Shown in pieces: positions 31,410 through 41,755 of a stretch of 64,000 bases of DNA (position 1 is the first letter of the stretch; each line of letters starts with the position of its first letter). The notes under the pieces were generated by a model that saw only the letters and a program-made list of their open reading frames with translations, was not told the origin of the DNA and did not search any database. This DNA is from Brachypterus glaber (lineage: Eukaryota; Arthropoda; Insecta; Coleoptera; Kateretidae). The position numbers and the translations under genes were made by a program. The DNA is taken from the NCBI GenBank assembly GCA_958510825.1, contig OY294048.1, forward strand, positions 24,163,283 through 24,227,282, read 5' to 3'.

Positions 31410-33094
31410 CACAGCCCCACAAAAAAAAAAGTCTGGATCTCTAGACCAGACATGTGTATCCTTATGTATTTTTGCCTGCTGAATCTGAATCCGAGGTCAG
31501 AAAAAGCCCTACACCCCAGGAATTGGCCCCAGAGGCCGAAATAGGCCGCTGAAAGGTGTGAAACGGGAATTCCGGCATGACGGATGCTCAGGGCAGGTTG
31601 AGATTGCATTCTCAAGGCAAAGTCGAATTAGTGGCTAACGGTGGTTAGATCCGACAGGCATCGCGGCCCCTGAGGCCGGAAAATGGGCCCTTGGGGCCCG
31701 AAAAATCGAGATTTTCACGTCGGGATCGCAGTACTTGGATTTTCTTGAAACTTCAAACTGCAGCTACGTAAAGAGGCTGGAAACTCTTCCAGGCCCATTG
31801 AAATTCACGCCCAGGGTCCGGAAAATGGGCCCTCAGGGCAGGAAAATCAAGATTTCCACGTCGTCATCACGGCATTGACGTTTCTATGGACTTTCAAACT
31901 CAGAAAACACTGACGATGTTGGAACAATTCGTGGCTCATTGGAATGTATGCCCGAGGCCCAGAAAATGGGCCTGAAGGGCCGGAAATCGAGAATCCCATG
32001 GCAGAATCACGGCACTCAAGTTTATATGGACTTTCAAACTCAGGAAACACTGAAGATGTTGGAACAACTTCAGGCCCATTGGAATTCATGCCCGGTGCAA
32101 AGAAAATGGTCCTTAAGGCCTGGAAAATCGAGATGTCGGAATCACGGCAGTCGAATTTTTATGGAGTTTCAAACTTGAGAACCACCTACGATGGTGGAAC
32201 AGGTCGAGGCCCATTGTAAGTCAAGCCTAGGGTCCAGAAAACGGGAACTCGGGGTCCGGAAAAAACTCCGGGCATGAATTTCAATGGGCCTCGGACTGTC
32301 CCACTGTCGTTTGCGTTTCTGGAGTTTAAAAGTTCATGGAAATTCGAGTACCGTGATTCAGACGTAGGGATATCGGTTTGCGGCCACCGAGCTCCCATTT
32401 TCCGGACCCTGGGCATGACTTCCGATGGGCTTTGAACCGTTCCACCATCTTGGGTGTTTCTCAAGTTTAAAAGTCCGTAGAAACCCGAGCGCCGTGATGC
32501 CGGCATGAAATTTTGATTTTCTGGTCCTAAGGGTCCATTTTCTGGGCCCGGGCATGAATTACAATGGGCCTCGAAATGTTGCTACATTGCCAGTGTTTCC
32601 GTGAGTTTTAGAGTCCATAGAAATTTGAGTGCCGTGATGACGACGTGGAAATCTTGATTTTCCCGCCCTGAGGGCCCGTTTTTCGGACCCTGGGTGTGAA
32701 TTTCAATGGGCCTGGAAGAGGTTCCAGCCTCTTTACGTTGCTGCAGTTTGAAGTTACAAGGAAATCGAAGTGCTGCGATCCCGACCTGAAAATCTCGATT
32801 TTTCGGCCCCCAGGGGCCCATTTTCCGGCCTCAGGGGCCGCGATGCTTGTCGGATCTAAGCTCGGTTACCCACTAATTCGACTTTGCCTTGAGAATGCAA
32901 TCTCAACCTGCCCTGAGCATCCGTCATGCCGGAATTCCCGTTTCACACCTATCAGCGGCCATTTTCGGCCTCTGGGGCCAATTCCTGGGGTTTAGGGCTT
33001 TTTCTGACCTCGGATTCGGATTCAGCGGGCCAAAATACATAAGGATACACATGTCTGGTCTAGAGATCCGGACTTTTTTTTTTGTGGGGCTGTG
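31410..33094. mobile_element. FB-like foldback transposon, 1.7 kb
   Basis: Inverted ends CACAGCCCCACAAAAAAA (31410) and TTTTTTTGTGGGGCTGTG (33094), flanked by TAA (31407-31409, 33095-33097). The arms are about 830 bp and mirror each other to a centre near 32255. Each arm carries tandem units of about 140 bp marked by GGCCCATTG (near 31794, 31935, 32074, 32210 and, inverted, 32282, 32423, 32562, 32704). The DNA is GC-rich compared with the host. Architecture matches Drosophila FB elements. No transposase. Inserted right next to the 3' duplication of LINE Z. Confidence 0.9.
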
Positions 33095-35264
33095 TAATTG
33101 TAAAGATCCATGTAGTCGTCTTCTACGGTGGCGATTAAAATTAATGGACTATCAGTACGAAATCAAATATAAAAAAGGTCGTGAAAACTCAAATTGCGAT
33201 GCTTTATCACGTTTAGGTCATAATCAAAACTTATTCGAAGAAATTGTAAATAATAATTTACAAATCGAAAACGATAATTTAAAAATAATTTCAGACGATT
33301 TATTTAACTCAAAAAATTCTCTAGCTCATTGCGTTTCTAAAGACTTTTACATGAACAAAGGCATAGCCTTGGAATTTAAAAATAAATTTAATTCAATAGA
33401 TAAACTAAAACGGCAAAATAAGCAAATAGGCGATGTTGCACATATTGAAATAGATAACAGAAATATCTATTATTTAATTACAAAAGAAAAATTCTATGAC
33501 AAACCTACGTACAAATCTCTTAATTCAGCTCTTGAAAACTTAAAACTTTTGTGTTATAAAAACAAAGAAAATGAAATCTCAATACCAAAAATAAGTTCTG
33601 GACTAGATAAACTAGACTGGGACATAGTACTAAATTTAATTAAATTAGCATTCAAAGATTCGCAAATTCAAATTAATATTTATACAAAACCAACCCCTAG
33701 TCATCAAATAAATTTCATAGATATAGATAATGACGAATTAACCTTTGAAAATTTCAAAAATTTCCATCGAAGGGAAATACGTGTTCCAAAACCAAAAATA
33801 ACTAACTCTCCCCTAAATAAAATAAAAAATATTGTAATACCTATGTCTTGCGATCTTTCAAATAATAATAAATATATCGAGTATATTTATAAAAATAATT
33901 TAACACTTCCTCAAAAACCAAATATTAAAGAAATAAATACAAAAAGGCTTCCACAGCAATCAATTTACATTGCATTTATAAAACCTTTCATAGACGAATC
34001 AGCCTTGTATGAAGATCTTTTTGATACTTTATACAATTTAAGAATTTTATTACAGCATAATAGCACACTTTGTTTTGCTATTCCTGATATCTCTATCGAT
34101 AATACAATAATTCAACAAGACACTTTTCATAGTTTACTTTACTTTCTTTTTAAGGAATTTAAATACGAAATTATACAGGATGTAAGAATAACTCTTACAG
34201 ACCCGGACTTAATTAAACTTGTTTTAAAGGAAAATCATGATCTACCTACCGGTGGACATCAAGGTTTTGAAAGAACATATGAAAAAATTAAAGACCAATT
34301 TTATTGGGATAATATGAAATCTCAAATTCGGGAATATATAAAAAGCTGTCCAATCTGTCAAAAATCAAAAACCGATTTTAAGCATAACAAAAGCCCAATG
34401 ATAATTACTACTAGTTCTTCCAAATTTATGGAACAAGTGGCACTCGATATTGTCGGTCCAATCCCGGAAACTCAAAACGGAAATCGATTTATTCTGACTT
34501 TACAAGACGATTTGACAAAATTTATCCAAGCCTTTGCAATGCCAAATCATGAAGCTGCTACCACAGCTATACATTTTCTTAAATTTTGCACCCAATTCGG
34601 TTTTCCTACCTATATCTTAACAGATCAAGGAAAGGAGTTTACTTCCAATACATTTAAAGAAATGAATAAAATTTTAACAATTAAACATAAAATGGCAAGT
34701 CCATATAGGCCTATGACAAATGGTAGCCTAGAACGGACTCATTTAACCCTTAAGGATTATTTAAAATGTTACGTCAACAAGGACACAAATAATTGAGACG
34801 AATTTCTAAATTTAGCTATCTTTACTTATAATTCGAATATTCATAAAACCCCATATGAGTTAGTCTTTGGTCAAAGAGCAAGAATACCTAATTTTATAAC
34901 TACCCCTAAACCAAAACTAAATTATTCAGACCTAGCAAATGATATTGTTAATAAATTAAAAATAATTCGTGAATCAGCTAAAGAAAGTCAATTACAATCC
35001 AAACAAAACTCTAAAACGTATTTTGATCCATCACATAACAGGGGATACAAATTCCACGTAGGACAATCGGTACTATTATACGATAGCCTCTCAAAAGTAA
35101 AAAATAAAAAGTTAGCAAAAAATTATAAAGGACCTTATAAAATTATAGAAATAAATGACAACAATACTGCTTTATTAGAAATAAAACCTTCAAACTTTAA
35201 AACTCATAATTTTGATAAACTAAAACCTTATACTATTGTTTCAGATGAAAACAATAGCAGGGTT
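33095..35264 (+). pseudogene. gypsy-1 pol, part 2: RNase H end, macrodomain, integrase
   Basis: Begins with NCKDPCSRLLRWRLKL and ENSNCDALSRL, the RNase H end. A macrodomain follows (33277-33693), then an uncharacterised 180-residue linker with FIKPFIDESALYEDL. The integrase has H-x4-H...C-x2-C at 34240-34355 (GHQGFERTYE, SCPICQKSK), VALDIVGPI with the first Asp, ILTDQGKEF with the second and NGSLERTH with Glu. TGA at 34794 replaces the Trp expected in NNWDEFLNL; downstream the frame is open (YNSNIHKTPYELVFGQ, YKGPYKIIEIN) and continues without a stop into env. The 209 residues upstream of 33095 in the 635-residue ORF are foldback sequence, except the last one or two codons. Confidence 0.9.
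33277..33693 (+). other. Macrodomain (TARG1/OARD1-like) within gypsy-1 pol
   Basis: About 139 residues starting NLKIISDDLFNS. Core segments: SLAHCVSKDFYMNKGIALEF, then [41 protein letters not shown] and a final INIYT strand. These match, block by block, the ADP-ribose-binding fold of TARG1-type macrodomains: the DLF strand-1 loop, AHC...KGIA glycine loop, YYLITK with the catalytic Lys (codon 33483-33485) and SGLD with the catalytic Asp (codon 33606-33608). TARG1 removes ADP-ribose from acidic side chains. Here the domain would be released from or remain part of the Pol polyprotein. Assignment is from motif recall, not a search. Confidence 0.8.
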
Positions 35265-37275
35265 ATGAAGTTGAAAACGATGACAACAGTCATTCCAGTA
35301 TTTTTCCTAATCCTAACCTTGACGAACCTCAACCAAGCACTTCTAAATTATGAGATAAAACAATTTAATACAACGTCAGGTTTATTATACAATAACCTAG
35401 GTAAAGCACATATATCAAATGACAGACATGCTTTATTAACCTATTATAACTTATCGCAGTTAGATATACATATAAATAAAATATATAATTATTATTCATT
35501 ATCTTTAGATATTTGTAATTTAGCATTGTCGGATCATATTTCTTTAGATTGTAGAAATCAATTAAGGTACATAAATACAAAGTTTCTTTCTATTCGAGAA
35601 TCTTACAAAATAATTTCTCACGAAATTAATATTCTATCCACAAAGAAACGCGGCTTAGTAAATTTAGTAGGCGACGCATTTAAATGGTTATTTGGAACCC
35701 CAGACGCAGAAGACGCGCAATTTTATACCGATTCCATAAATCAAATAATTAATAATGAAAAACAAACAGACGTACTTATGCAGCAACAAGTTTCTATTAT
35801 TTCACAAACTATTACAAACTTCAATAATTCTATTGTTAAGATGAATGAAAATATTCTAACGCTAAATAAAAATTTACAATATTTTAATAATTTTACTAAC
35901 GAAGTAAAAGATTATAAAAAACAATTAGATTTTGAACTTGAAATATCAAATCACATGATATTGTTAATCGAAATGACCGATGAAATTCAAAATACTCTCG
36001 AAAATTATGTAAATGATGTATCACTTATACAACATGGCATAATTAATTATCGAATCTTAGCTCCAGAAACATTATACAAGGAGTTACAGAAAATTTCTAC
36101 AAAATTTAATTTACCAATTCCTTTGTCAATCGAAAACATTTATTTATATTATAAAATTATTAGTTTAAAATCATTTATTAGAGATAAATTATTGGTAATT
36201 TCATTCGAAATACCCATAGTTCTGTCAAACGAATACGATCTTTATCAAATCTTTTCATTGCCGAATCCACATAAAAATGATGCTACCCTATTTCCATACA
36301 TTGAAACATCAAAACCCTATATCCTTCTATCCTCTACTAGAACTTTCTTCATATTGATTGAGGATCTTGTAAATTGCAACCAATACGTACCTTCGAGATG
36401 GCTCTGCAAAAACATGCCTACACTAAGAAAATCCACATCAGCCGAATGAGAAATCCAGCTACTAATGAAAACCACAACGAAAATTCCTCCCACCTGCAAA
36501 ACCAGAAATCTGATTGCAGATATGGAAATTTGGCATCAGCTACAAAATAATCAATGGTTCTTTGTCACGTCAAAACCACTTCAAATATCAATCATCTGTA
36601 ATAATCAAAATAGTCAAACAGATGTAATTCATAATTCTGGCATTTTAAGTCTACAAGCAAACTGTCAGGCTTACACAAATCAAGTCACTCTACAAACACA
36701 GAATATACTCTCAACCCAAAATGTCACCAATGAGATTCCTTTAACCGACATAACAGAAGACGATTGTTGTAAGAGATTAAAGAAAAATCTTACAATAAAC
36801 TCTATCCATATGGAACCCATTAAACTTACAAATTTGGACCTTCACAAACTCAAATATGCTCAACAAAAACTCTCCAAATTTGATGAGCAGCTTCAACAAC
36901 AATTGAACAAACCGTTCATAGTTAAACAAACTTTTTGGTACACATCAATTCTTTCAATAATCTGTGGCATTATTGCACTACTTCTCTTGTACAAACTTCT
37001 GAAATATTATCAATCTTTTATCAAAGTGTTTTAGCTCCAGCAAATCATGTTCCAATACACCATGTCTTCAAATTTTCAATCAATGTCATAAAGAACCGAT
37101 TGAAAATCCAACTTTCATCCACTACGACTCTGAAACACAGTGTCTAGACTACCCCGCAGTGTCCTACACGCAACCAGAACGACAAGTCCAAGAACCTTCC
37201 CAGGCATCAACGTCTTCAGTTTCATCCCTTAGATGTTCTACAAGAATTTCTAAGAAGAAAATATTAACTGATTAA
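35265..37275 (+). pseudogene. gypsy-1 env (insect F-like fusion glycoprotein)
   Basis: ATG 35265 begins a signal-peptide-like stretch (hydrophobic residues about 7-25). A furin-type site TKKR at residue about 130 is followed by a hydrophobic GLVNLVGDAFKWLFG fusion-peptide-like segment, the arrangement of baculovirus F proteins and errantivirus Env. A coiled region with N-glycosylation sequons follows. The first frame stops at 36447-36449. The remainder, 36465-37034, is in the same gene in a shifted frame and carries the C-terminal transmembrane segment (TSILSIICGIIALLLLYKLL). After another shift a cytoplasmic tail runs to TAA near 37275. Expression as an intact envelope is not possible from this copy. 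Confidence 0.8.
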
Positions 37276-37476
37276 AGACTTTTTAAAGTGATTTAATTTT
37301 AGTTTTATACTTATACATTTTATACATATTTTATTCTACTATATTATAATTTAGTTTACATTTTTTGAAATATCTTAAGTAATATTTATATTTTTCTACT
37401 AAGATTTTTCTTTTCAATTTTCAATTTTTGTTCAAAAATTTTCAAACCTTAACAAAAATCTCAAACACTCCGGAGG

Positions 37477-37790
37477 TGTTGGCACCCCCTATAACAGAGC
37501 CCCCCTTTGTTATTTACTTTTCCCTTATCTAAGCAATGTATATTTTTCTATATAAGCAATTCGCTTTGGTGCTATTCCTTAGTTTGAATCTAGCAATCAT
37601 AGAGCACGTTACTCTGTAGGTTTATTTAAAGTTATAATTAAAGTTGTAATAACCATTCAAGTGACTTATTTACCTAATAAAGAACTTTCTAAGTTAATGA
37701 AAAACCTTTTGACTTACAAGTTGGTAACTTATAACCTGGTGTCAGAAAAACCTTTTTAAAAACTTTGTCTGTATGTCAAGGCATACAACA
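37477..37790 (+). repeat. gypsy-1 3' LTR
   Basis: 314 bp, TGTTG...CAACA. A short purine tract GGAGG directly precedes it (37472-37476) as polypurine primer. Closely matches the split 5' LTR, so insertion was fairly recent, yet there was time for LINE X and then LINE Y to arrive. Contains AATAAAG at about 37677, a candidate polyadenylation signal, and the internal TGGTGTCAGAA (37738-37748). Confidence 0.9.
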
Positions 37791-37821
37791 ATATATTGTA
37801 CTTTCATTAGGCTTTTTTTAG

Positions 37822-40326
37822 ATGTTTTACTACGTACAATATACAGACGACAAATCCTACCAAACTTTGGAAAGCAAACATTTTAAGAATCAACCTCCAC
37901 CCACCCCTCAGGAAGTTAATCTAAATAAAAAATATCTAGTCTTATGGCCAGAGGAGAATTCGTATGTGTATTATGCCATAATTCTATACATGGCGGGTAA
38001 GTGTTCACTCATGATACTACAGTAAATAAATGAGTTTTTTGCATGGCTGGGACTTAAATGTTATTTTATTCTTTCTTTTGTGAGATTAAACGTACTGTTT
38101 TACTCCTGCATCTGTATCATGTTATGCACGATAGCTGTACACTTTCAACTTAATATTTGTATGTTAATAAATTTAAAATAGACTTAGCTGTGTTTCTCAG
38201 TGCCCACCTTGGGGTCAGTTTTGATAGGCTGCAGCATTATTAATAAGATAATTACTAACTTGATTTTAAATTGAACACCCTGTACTTTTTTTTCAAAACA
38301 TATAATTCCTGAATTCGCACATACTGAAGAACCAAACCAAGAACTCTTTGGAAAAAGTTCATTTTTTTCTAGCTTTTATTAACCACGTGTCAATTTTTAG
38401 CATTTTTATCCCATCCCATCTTTTAAAAAAATAAAAACCCTTCACATGATTTTCTATTCAAAAAAGCACCGGGCACGACTTTTAAGGGGTGGGACCCAAA
38501 CAATTGTGTAGGTGCTGGGCACCCTAATAAGCATACATAACCACAACTTTTAACACCTAGCCCCATATATTGTATATTTCATTGATCCAAAACAAAAGTT
38601 GTATATTTTATGGATTCAAAATAGAAAAGTTGTATATTTTTTGGAGGTGAGGACCGTTTTTTTTTTTGGTCATTCCCTTTTTTGTCGAAGAAAAAAGTTG
38701 TATTTTTAGGCTAAAAAAAAGTTATGAATTTTGTATCTTCTCCCCTCCCCCCCGAAAGCCTCTTCGCTACGGCCCTGATCGTTGCCCCCTATAGAATTTG
38801 GCTCTCTAAAAAGGTATTCTTTTAAGAAAAATTGATTGCAGCGCCTTCTATAAAATAAAAACAATTTTGTTTGTAAAATTATAGGCACTCATGATGGTCA
38901 CTTGTTGTCTAAATTTTAAATCAATGTATTTTATGTATAATAACAATTTTGAACAGTAATTAAGTATTATTTTTTCAGATACTTTGGAAAATTTGAAAGA
39001 ATTAATCGAAAATTCAAGACCAAAAAAGAAACCTATAAAATATTTGGAGTCGGAAACAGATGACCCTTCAAATATTTGCTTTCCCATAAATGTAAGTAAA
39101 ATAATTTTAGTTTCCTTTATTTCTAAATGCAACCTATGGCAGTGAGAAGTTCCCGCCTCTAATCCCGCATTGCAAACAAACGAATATTTTGTGTTTATCG
39201 GAAAAGGGGTCTTATGTGAACGTTTGTGTCACTATTAGTTTTATTTGTGCCATATTGGTTCTTGAGATATGAAAATTTCCCCTAAATTTTCCATATTCCA
39301 AAATTTGTATTTTGAAAAGAAAAATACTTGGCACTGGACTTTTATGCTGAAAAAAAAATCCCGAGGTCAATGGGTTAAGCCCCAGGGAGGTATAAATATG
39401 AGAAAATGTGGTATCTTTATCTAGTTTTTACCGTTTCTGACCCAGTCACAGAAGGCAAAAACCTTTTTTTAATTTTTCCCTTTTTTGAGAAAATGAAGAC
39501 CTCAATAAAAACGTATTTTTTTCAAATTTTTTTGGACTTTTTCTTGGTTGAAAAAAAATTTTAATTGTTTTACTGTTTTAGTTGTTTAATTTTGCACATC
39601 CCTGGATAAAATTACCAACTTAAAATTACATATCATATTTGCAGTCAAAGAAAAATTATAGTCTACAACACGTATGGAATAGTCATTCCGCGCTCGCGGG
39701 ACAAACTTTCCGCCCGCTCGGAATATTGTCTATTCCATACTAGTTATGGAATATATTATACTCTAAGAAACATAATTGTTTTTTAGGCATTTATGAACAT
39801 TTTTTTATTAACAAGAGGAATAAGTACGACTGTTTGGGACTGTAACTCAATAAAATTTCCTGTTACATCTCTACAAAAATTTCTGAACATTTTAAACAGA
39901 ATTAGAAAAGATAAAAAGGTAATATTTCATTTATAATCAACTTTGCCACACTGTTTTGTGGTTTAGTTCAAGGGATTCTATAAGAGAAAACACTTTAGAT
40001 GTTTTAATTTTTTTTTTAATTACAAACAAAAAAAACATTTTATTAGAAATTTCAAAACAACCCTGTTGAAAACGACGCGTCTGCGCGGGTATAAATGATG
40101 CACAAACCGGACTTGCGCGGATGGAATTCACCCGCTCAGGTCCGGTTTGTGCACCATTTATACCCGCCCAGACCTGTCATTTTTAATAGGGAAGTTTTTA
40201 ATTAATAGTATTAAAATAACCCAACCCAACCTGTAGTAAGCAGGCAGCACAACTAGTCTTTTCTTCTTTTAGATAATCCATATAGAAAACATAGAGGAGG
40301 ATGAAGTAAAAAATGGGATCAGCTAG
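37822..40326 (+). CDS. Host gene of unknown function, four spliced coding exons
   Basis: Exons 37822-37996, 38979-39091, 39787-39918 and 40273-40326. Acceptors TTTTTTAG, TTTTTCAG, TTTTTTAG and TCTTTTAG; donors GTAAGT, GTAAGT and GTAATA. Phases (1, 0, 0) agree at every junction, giving 157 residues ending at TAG 40326. The N-terminus reads MFYYVQYTDDKSYQTLES and then KKYLVLWPEENSYVYYAIIL, two short strand-rich repeats reminiscent of the N-terminal part of some insect BEN-domain proteins; no BEN domain is present, and I do not assign a function. Six more codons may come from 14721-14738. AATAAA at 40479 could end the transcript. Confidence 0.7.
38003..38978 (+). other. Intron of the host gene
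   Basis: No gene inside. T-rich tracts and a C-rich run with GTTGTATATTTT phrases repeated three times at about 38600-38710. The minus-strand ORFs here are shadows. Confidence 0.5.
39672..39740. repeat. Hairpin GTATGGAATAG...CTATTCCATAC
   Basis: Left arm 39672-39700 and right arm 39713-39740 pair with few mismatches and include a GC-rich inner stem (CGCTCGCGGG/CCCGCTCG). It lies in the 39092-39786 intron. Possibly a tiny foldback element. Confidence 0.6.
40061..40191. mobile_element. 131-bp foldback element related to the satellite ends
   Basis: Left arm CCCTGTTGAAAACGACG... GGTATAAATGATGCACAAACCGGA, right arm its inverse ending TTTTTAATAGGG. The terminal motif resembles the ends at 7915-7965 and 43604-43656 that border the 173-bp satellite arrays. 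It lies within the last intron of the host gene. Confidence 0.7.
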
Positions 40327-40462
40327 GGTAAAACCCCCAATTATTGGCATTTTAAGAAATTTTCCACATATATTTCATTATAACTTATTAAATAGGGTAA
40401 AACCCCCAATTATTGGCACTTTAGGAAATTTTCCACATATATTTCATTATAACTTATTAAAT
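40325..40462. repeat. 69-bp direct tandem duplication after the host stop codon
   Basis: Copies 40325-40393 and 40394-40462, both starting AGGGTAAAACCCCCAATTAT and ending TTATTAAAT, with two differences. The first copy begins inside the TAG stop of the gene. Confidence 0.9.
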
Positions 40463-40478
40463 ATTTTATGTTATCAAG

Positions 40479-40484
40479 AATAAA
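40479..40484 (+). terminator. Candidate polyadenylation signal of the host gene
   Basis: AATAAA about 150 bases after the stop codon at 40326, in AT-rich sequence. No other strong signal lies between. Confidence 0.4.
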
Positions 40485-40713
40485 ATATTTTACATAATTT
40501 AGTAGTTATTCTTATTTATATATTACATAAAATTTAAACTGATCTTAATAATACATATAGAAAATGTATATAAACAAAAATAATTTATTAAATGTTAAGA
40601 AATAAGGGCCAATTACCCATGACATCAGAGTCGCATTCTCAGATTTATACGAGTATAGTTACCGTTATTATTGACATTATTATTTATATTACTATTATTA
40701 AGGTAATATTTAG

Positions 40714-41005
40714 ATTATATGCATTGCTGAGGAAAAACTCAGTATATATTTTTTTTATATTTTGACCTTATTTTCCTTTTCTAATAAGCTTTAACTCAAT
40801 ACATGTATGTATACAGTAAGGGTTAGAACCTTTTTGTACATCTGATATCATTTTTAATCAAACCAATTCGTGTTTGAGCCAAATATCAGCTATGCGTAAA
40901 GGTTTTAACCCTTATTCTATTAACTTAAAGCTTATCAGAAAAGGAGAACGTCAAAATATAAAAAAATAATAGTATCCTAGGTTTTTTCTAAGCAAAGCAT
41001 ATAAT
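40714..41005. mobile_element. 292-bp MITE-like inverted repeat
   Basis: Left end ATTATATGCATTGCTGAGGAAAAAC and right end TTTTTTCTAAGCAAAGCATATAAT are inverted copies. Further in, CCTTTTCTAATAAGCTTTA (about 40774) pairs with TAAAGCTTATCAGAAAAGG (about 40927). Non-coding, one large imperfect palindrome. Confidence 0.65.
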
Positions 41006-41755
41006 TTTAATTTTCCTAAATTTCATAATCCTATAAAAGCTTCGTCCATTTATAATTTATAGCATTGTTTTAGCGATTTGGTCTCTTAGGGCCCTACCTA
41101 GGGCGTAGGCCCCTTACGAGTATGCAATTTATTAATTTTGTAAATTAAAATAGTTTTTTAAAAAAGTTACTTTTTATTATTTATATTTTAATAATAAAAA
41201 AAATTCCAGTTAAGTCCTCGTCTTGAGGTCCTAGTTTTACGGCATTAAGTCCCTTATTGTTTTTAAACGTTTTAACATATTATGTTAAAAGGACGTTTTT
41301 ATTTACTGTTAAATGGTTTAGAGCATTTATATGATAGGTTACAACTTTTACTAGAAACGAGAAAACTGTAAATTTTAAAATTAGGGGCCAAATTCAACGA
41401 AAAGTTTTCACATATTTTTTTTACTGCACCATGTAAAATTTTTTCAACTATTTTCATACTGATCTTTGTATTTTTCGGATATAATTGCAAAACATCTTAT
41501 ATTCCTCGCACCTTAAAGCTCAAAATTGTCATCTTGACGCATTTTTTAAAAAAATGCTTTTTTTACAAAAAATGCTTTTTTTACAAAAATATCAAACAAA
41601 ATTAGGAATTTAGCATTGTTTACTATACGTAGCAACCCGTTGTTGAGGTACTGACTTGATTTTTACAATACAATAAATTTTACGTTTTAATTTTACTTTT
41701 ATAAATCTTATTGATGTTTATGTGGATCGTGCGAAAAACGTAATAAGCATTACGG
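41006..41755. other. Non-coding DNA
   Basis: No gene is supported. A short duplicated phrase AAAAAATGCTTTTTTTAC occurs at about 41551-41586. The minus-strand 63-residue ORF has no recognisable features. Confidence 0.4.

Larger units (their letters stand above)
14754..37790 (+). mobile_element. gypsy-1: env-bearing Ty3/gypsy provirus with nested insertions
   Basis: Outer ends are TGTTGG (14754) and ATACAACA (37790), flanked by ATATAT on both sides (14748-14753 and 37791-37796). The 5' LTR is split after 15053 by LINE X (which holds LINE Y) and resumes at 24713. The pol is split at 28416 by LINE Z and a foldback element and resumes at 33095. Without insertions the provirus is about 8.7 kb: LTR, tRNA-Leu-type primer site, gag, PR-RT-RNase H-macrodomain-integrase, env, LTR. 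Coding lesions are few: a gag frameshift region, one TGA in integrase and breaks in env. Confidence 0.9.

Noticed and set aside
31844..32995. Multiple overlapping ORFs on both strands
   Set aside because: They follow the tandem units and inverted arms of the foldback element; GC-rich DNA with few stops.
37738..37748. A primer site marking a second element start after the 3' LTR
   Set aside because: It lies within the LTR, is present in both LTRs, and the LTR closes later with CAACA followed by the target duplication.
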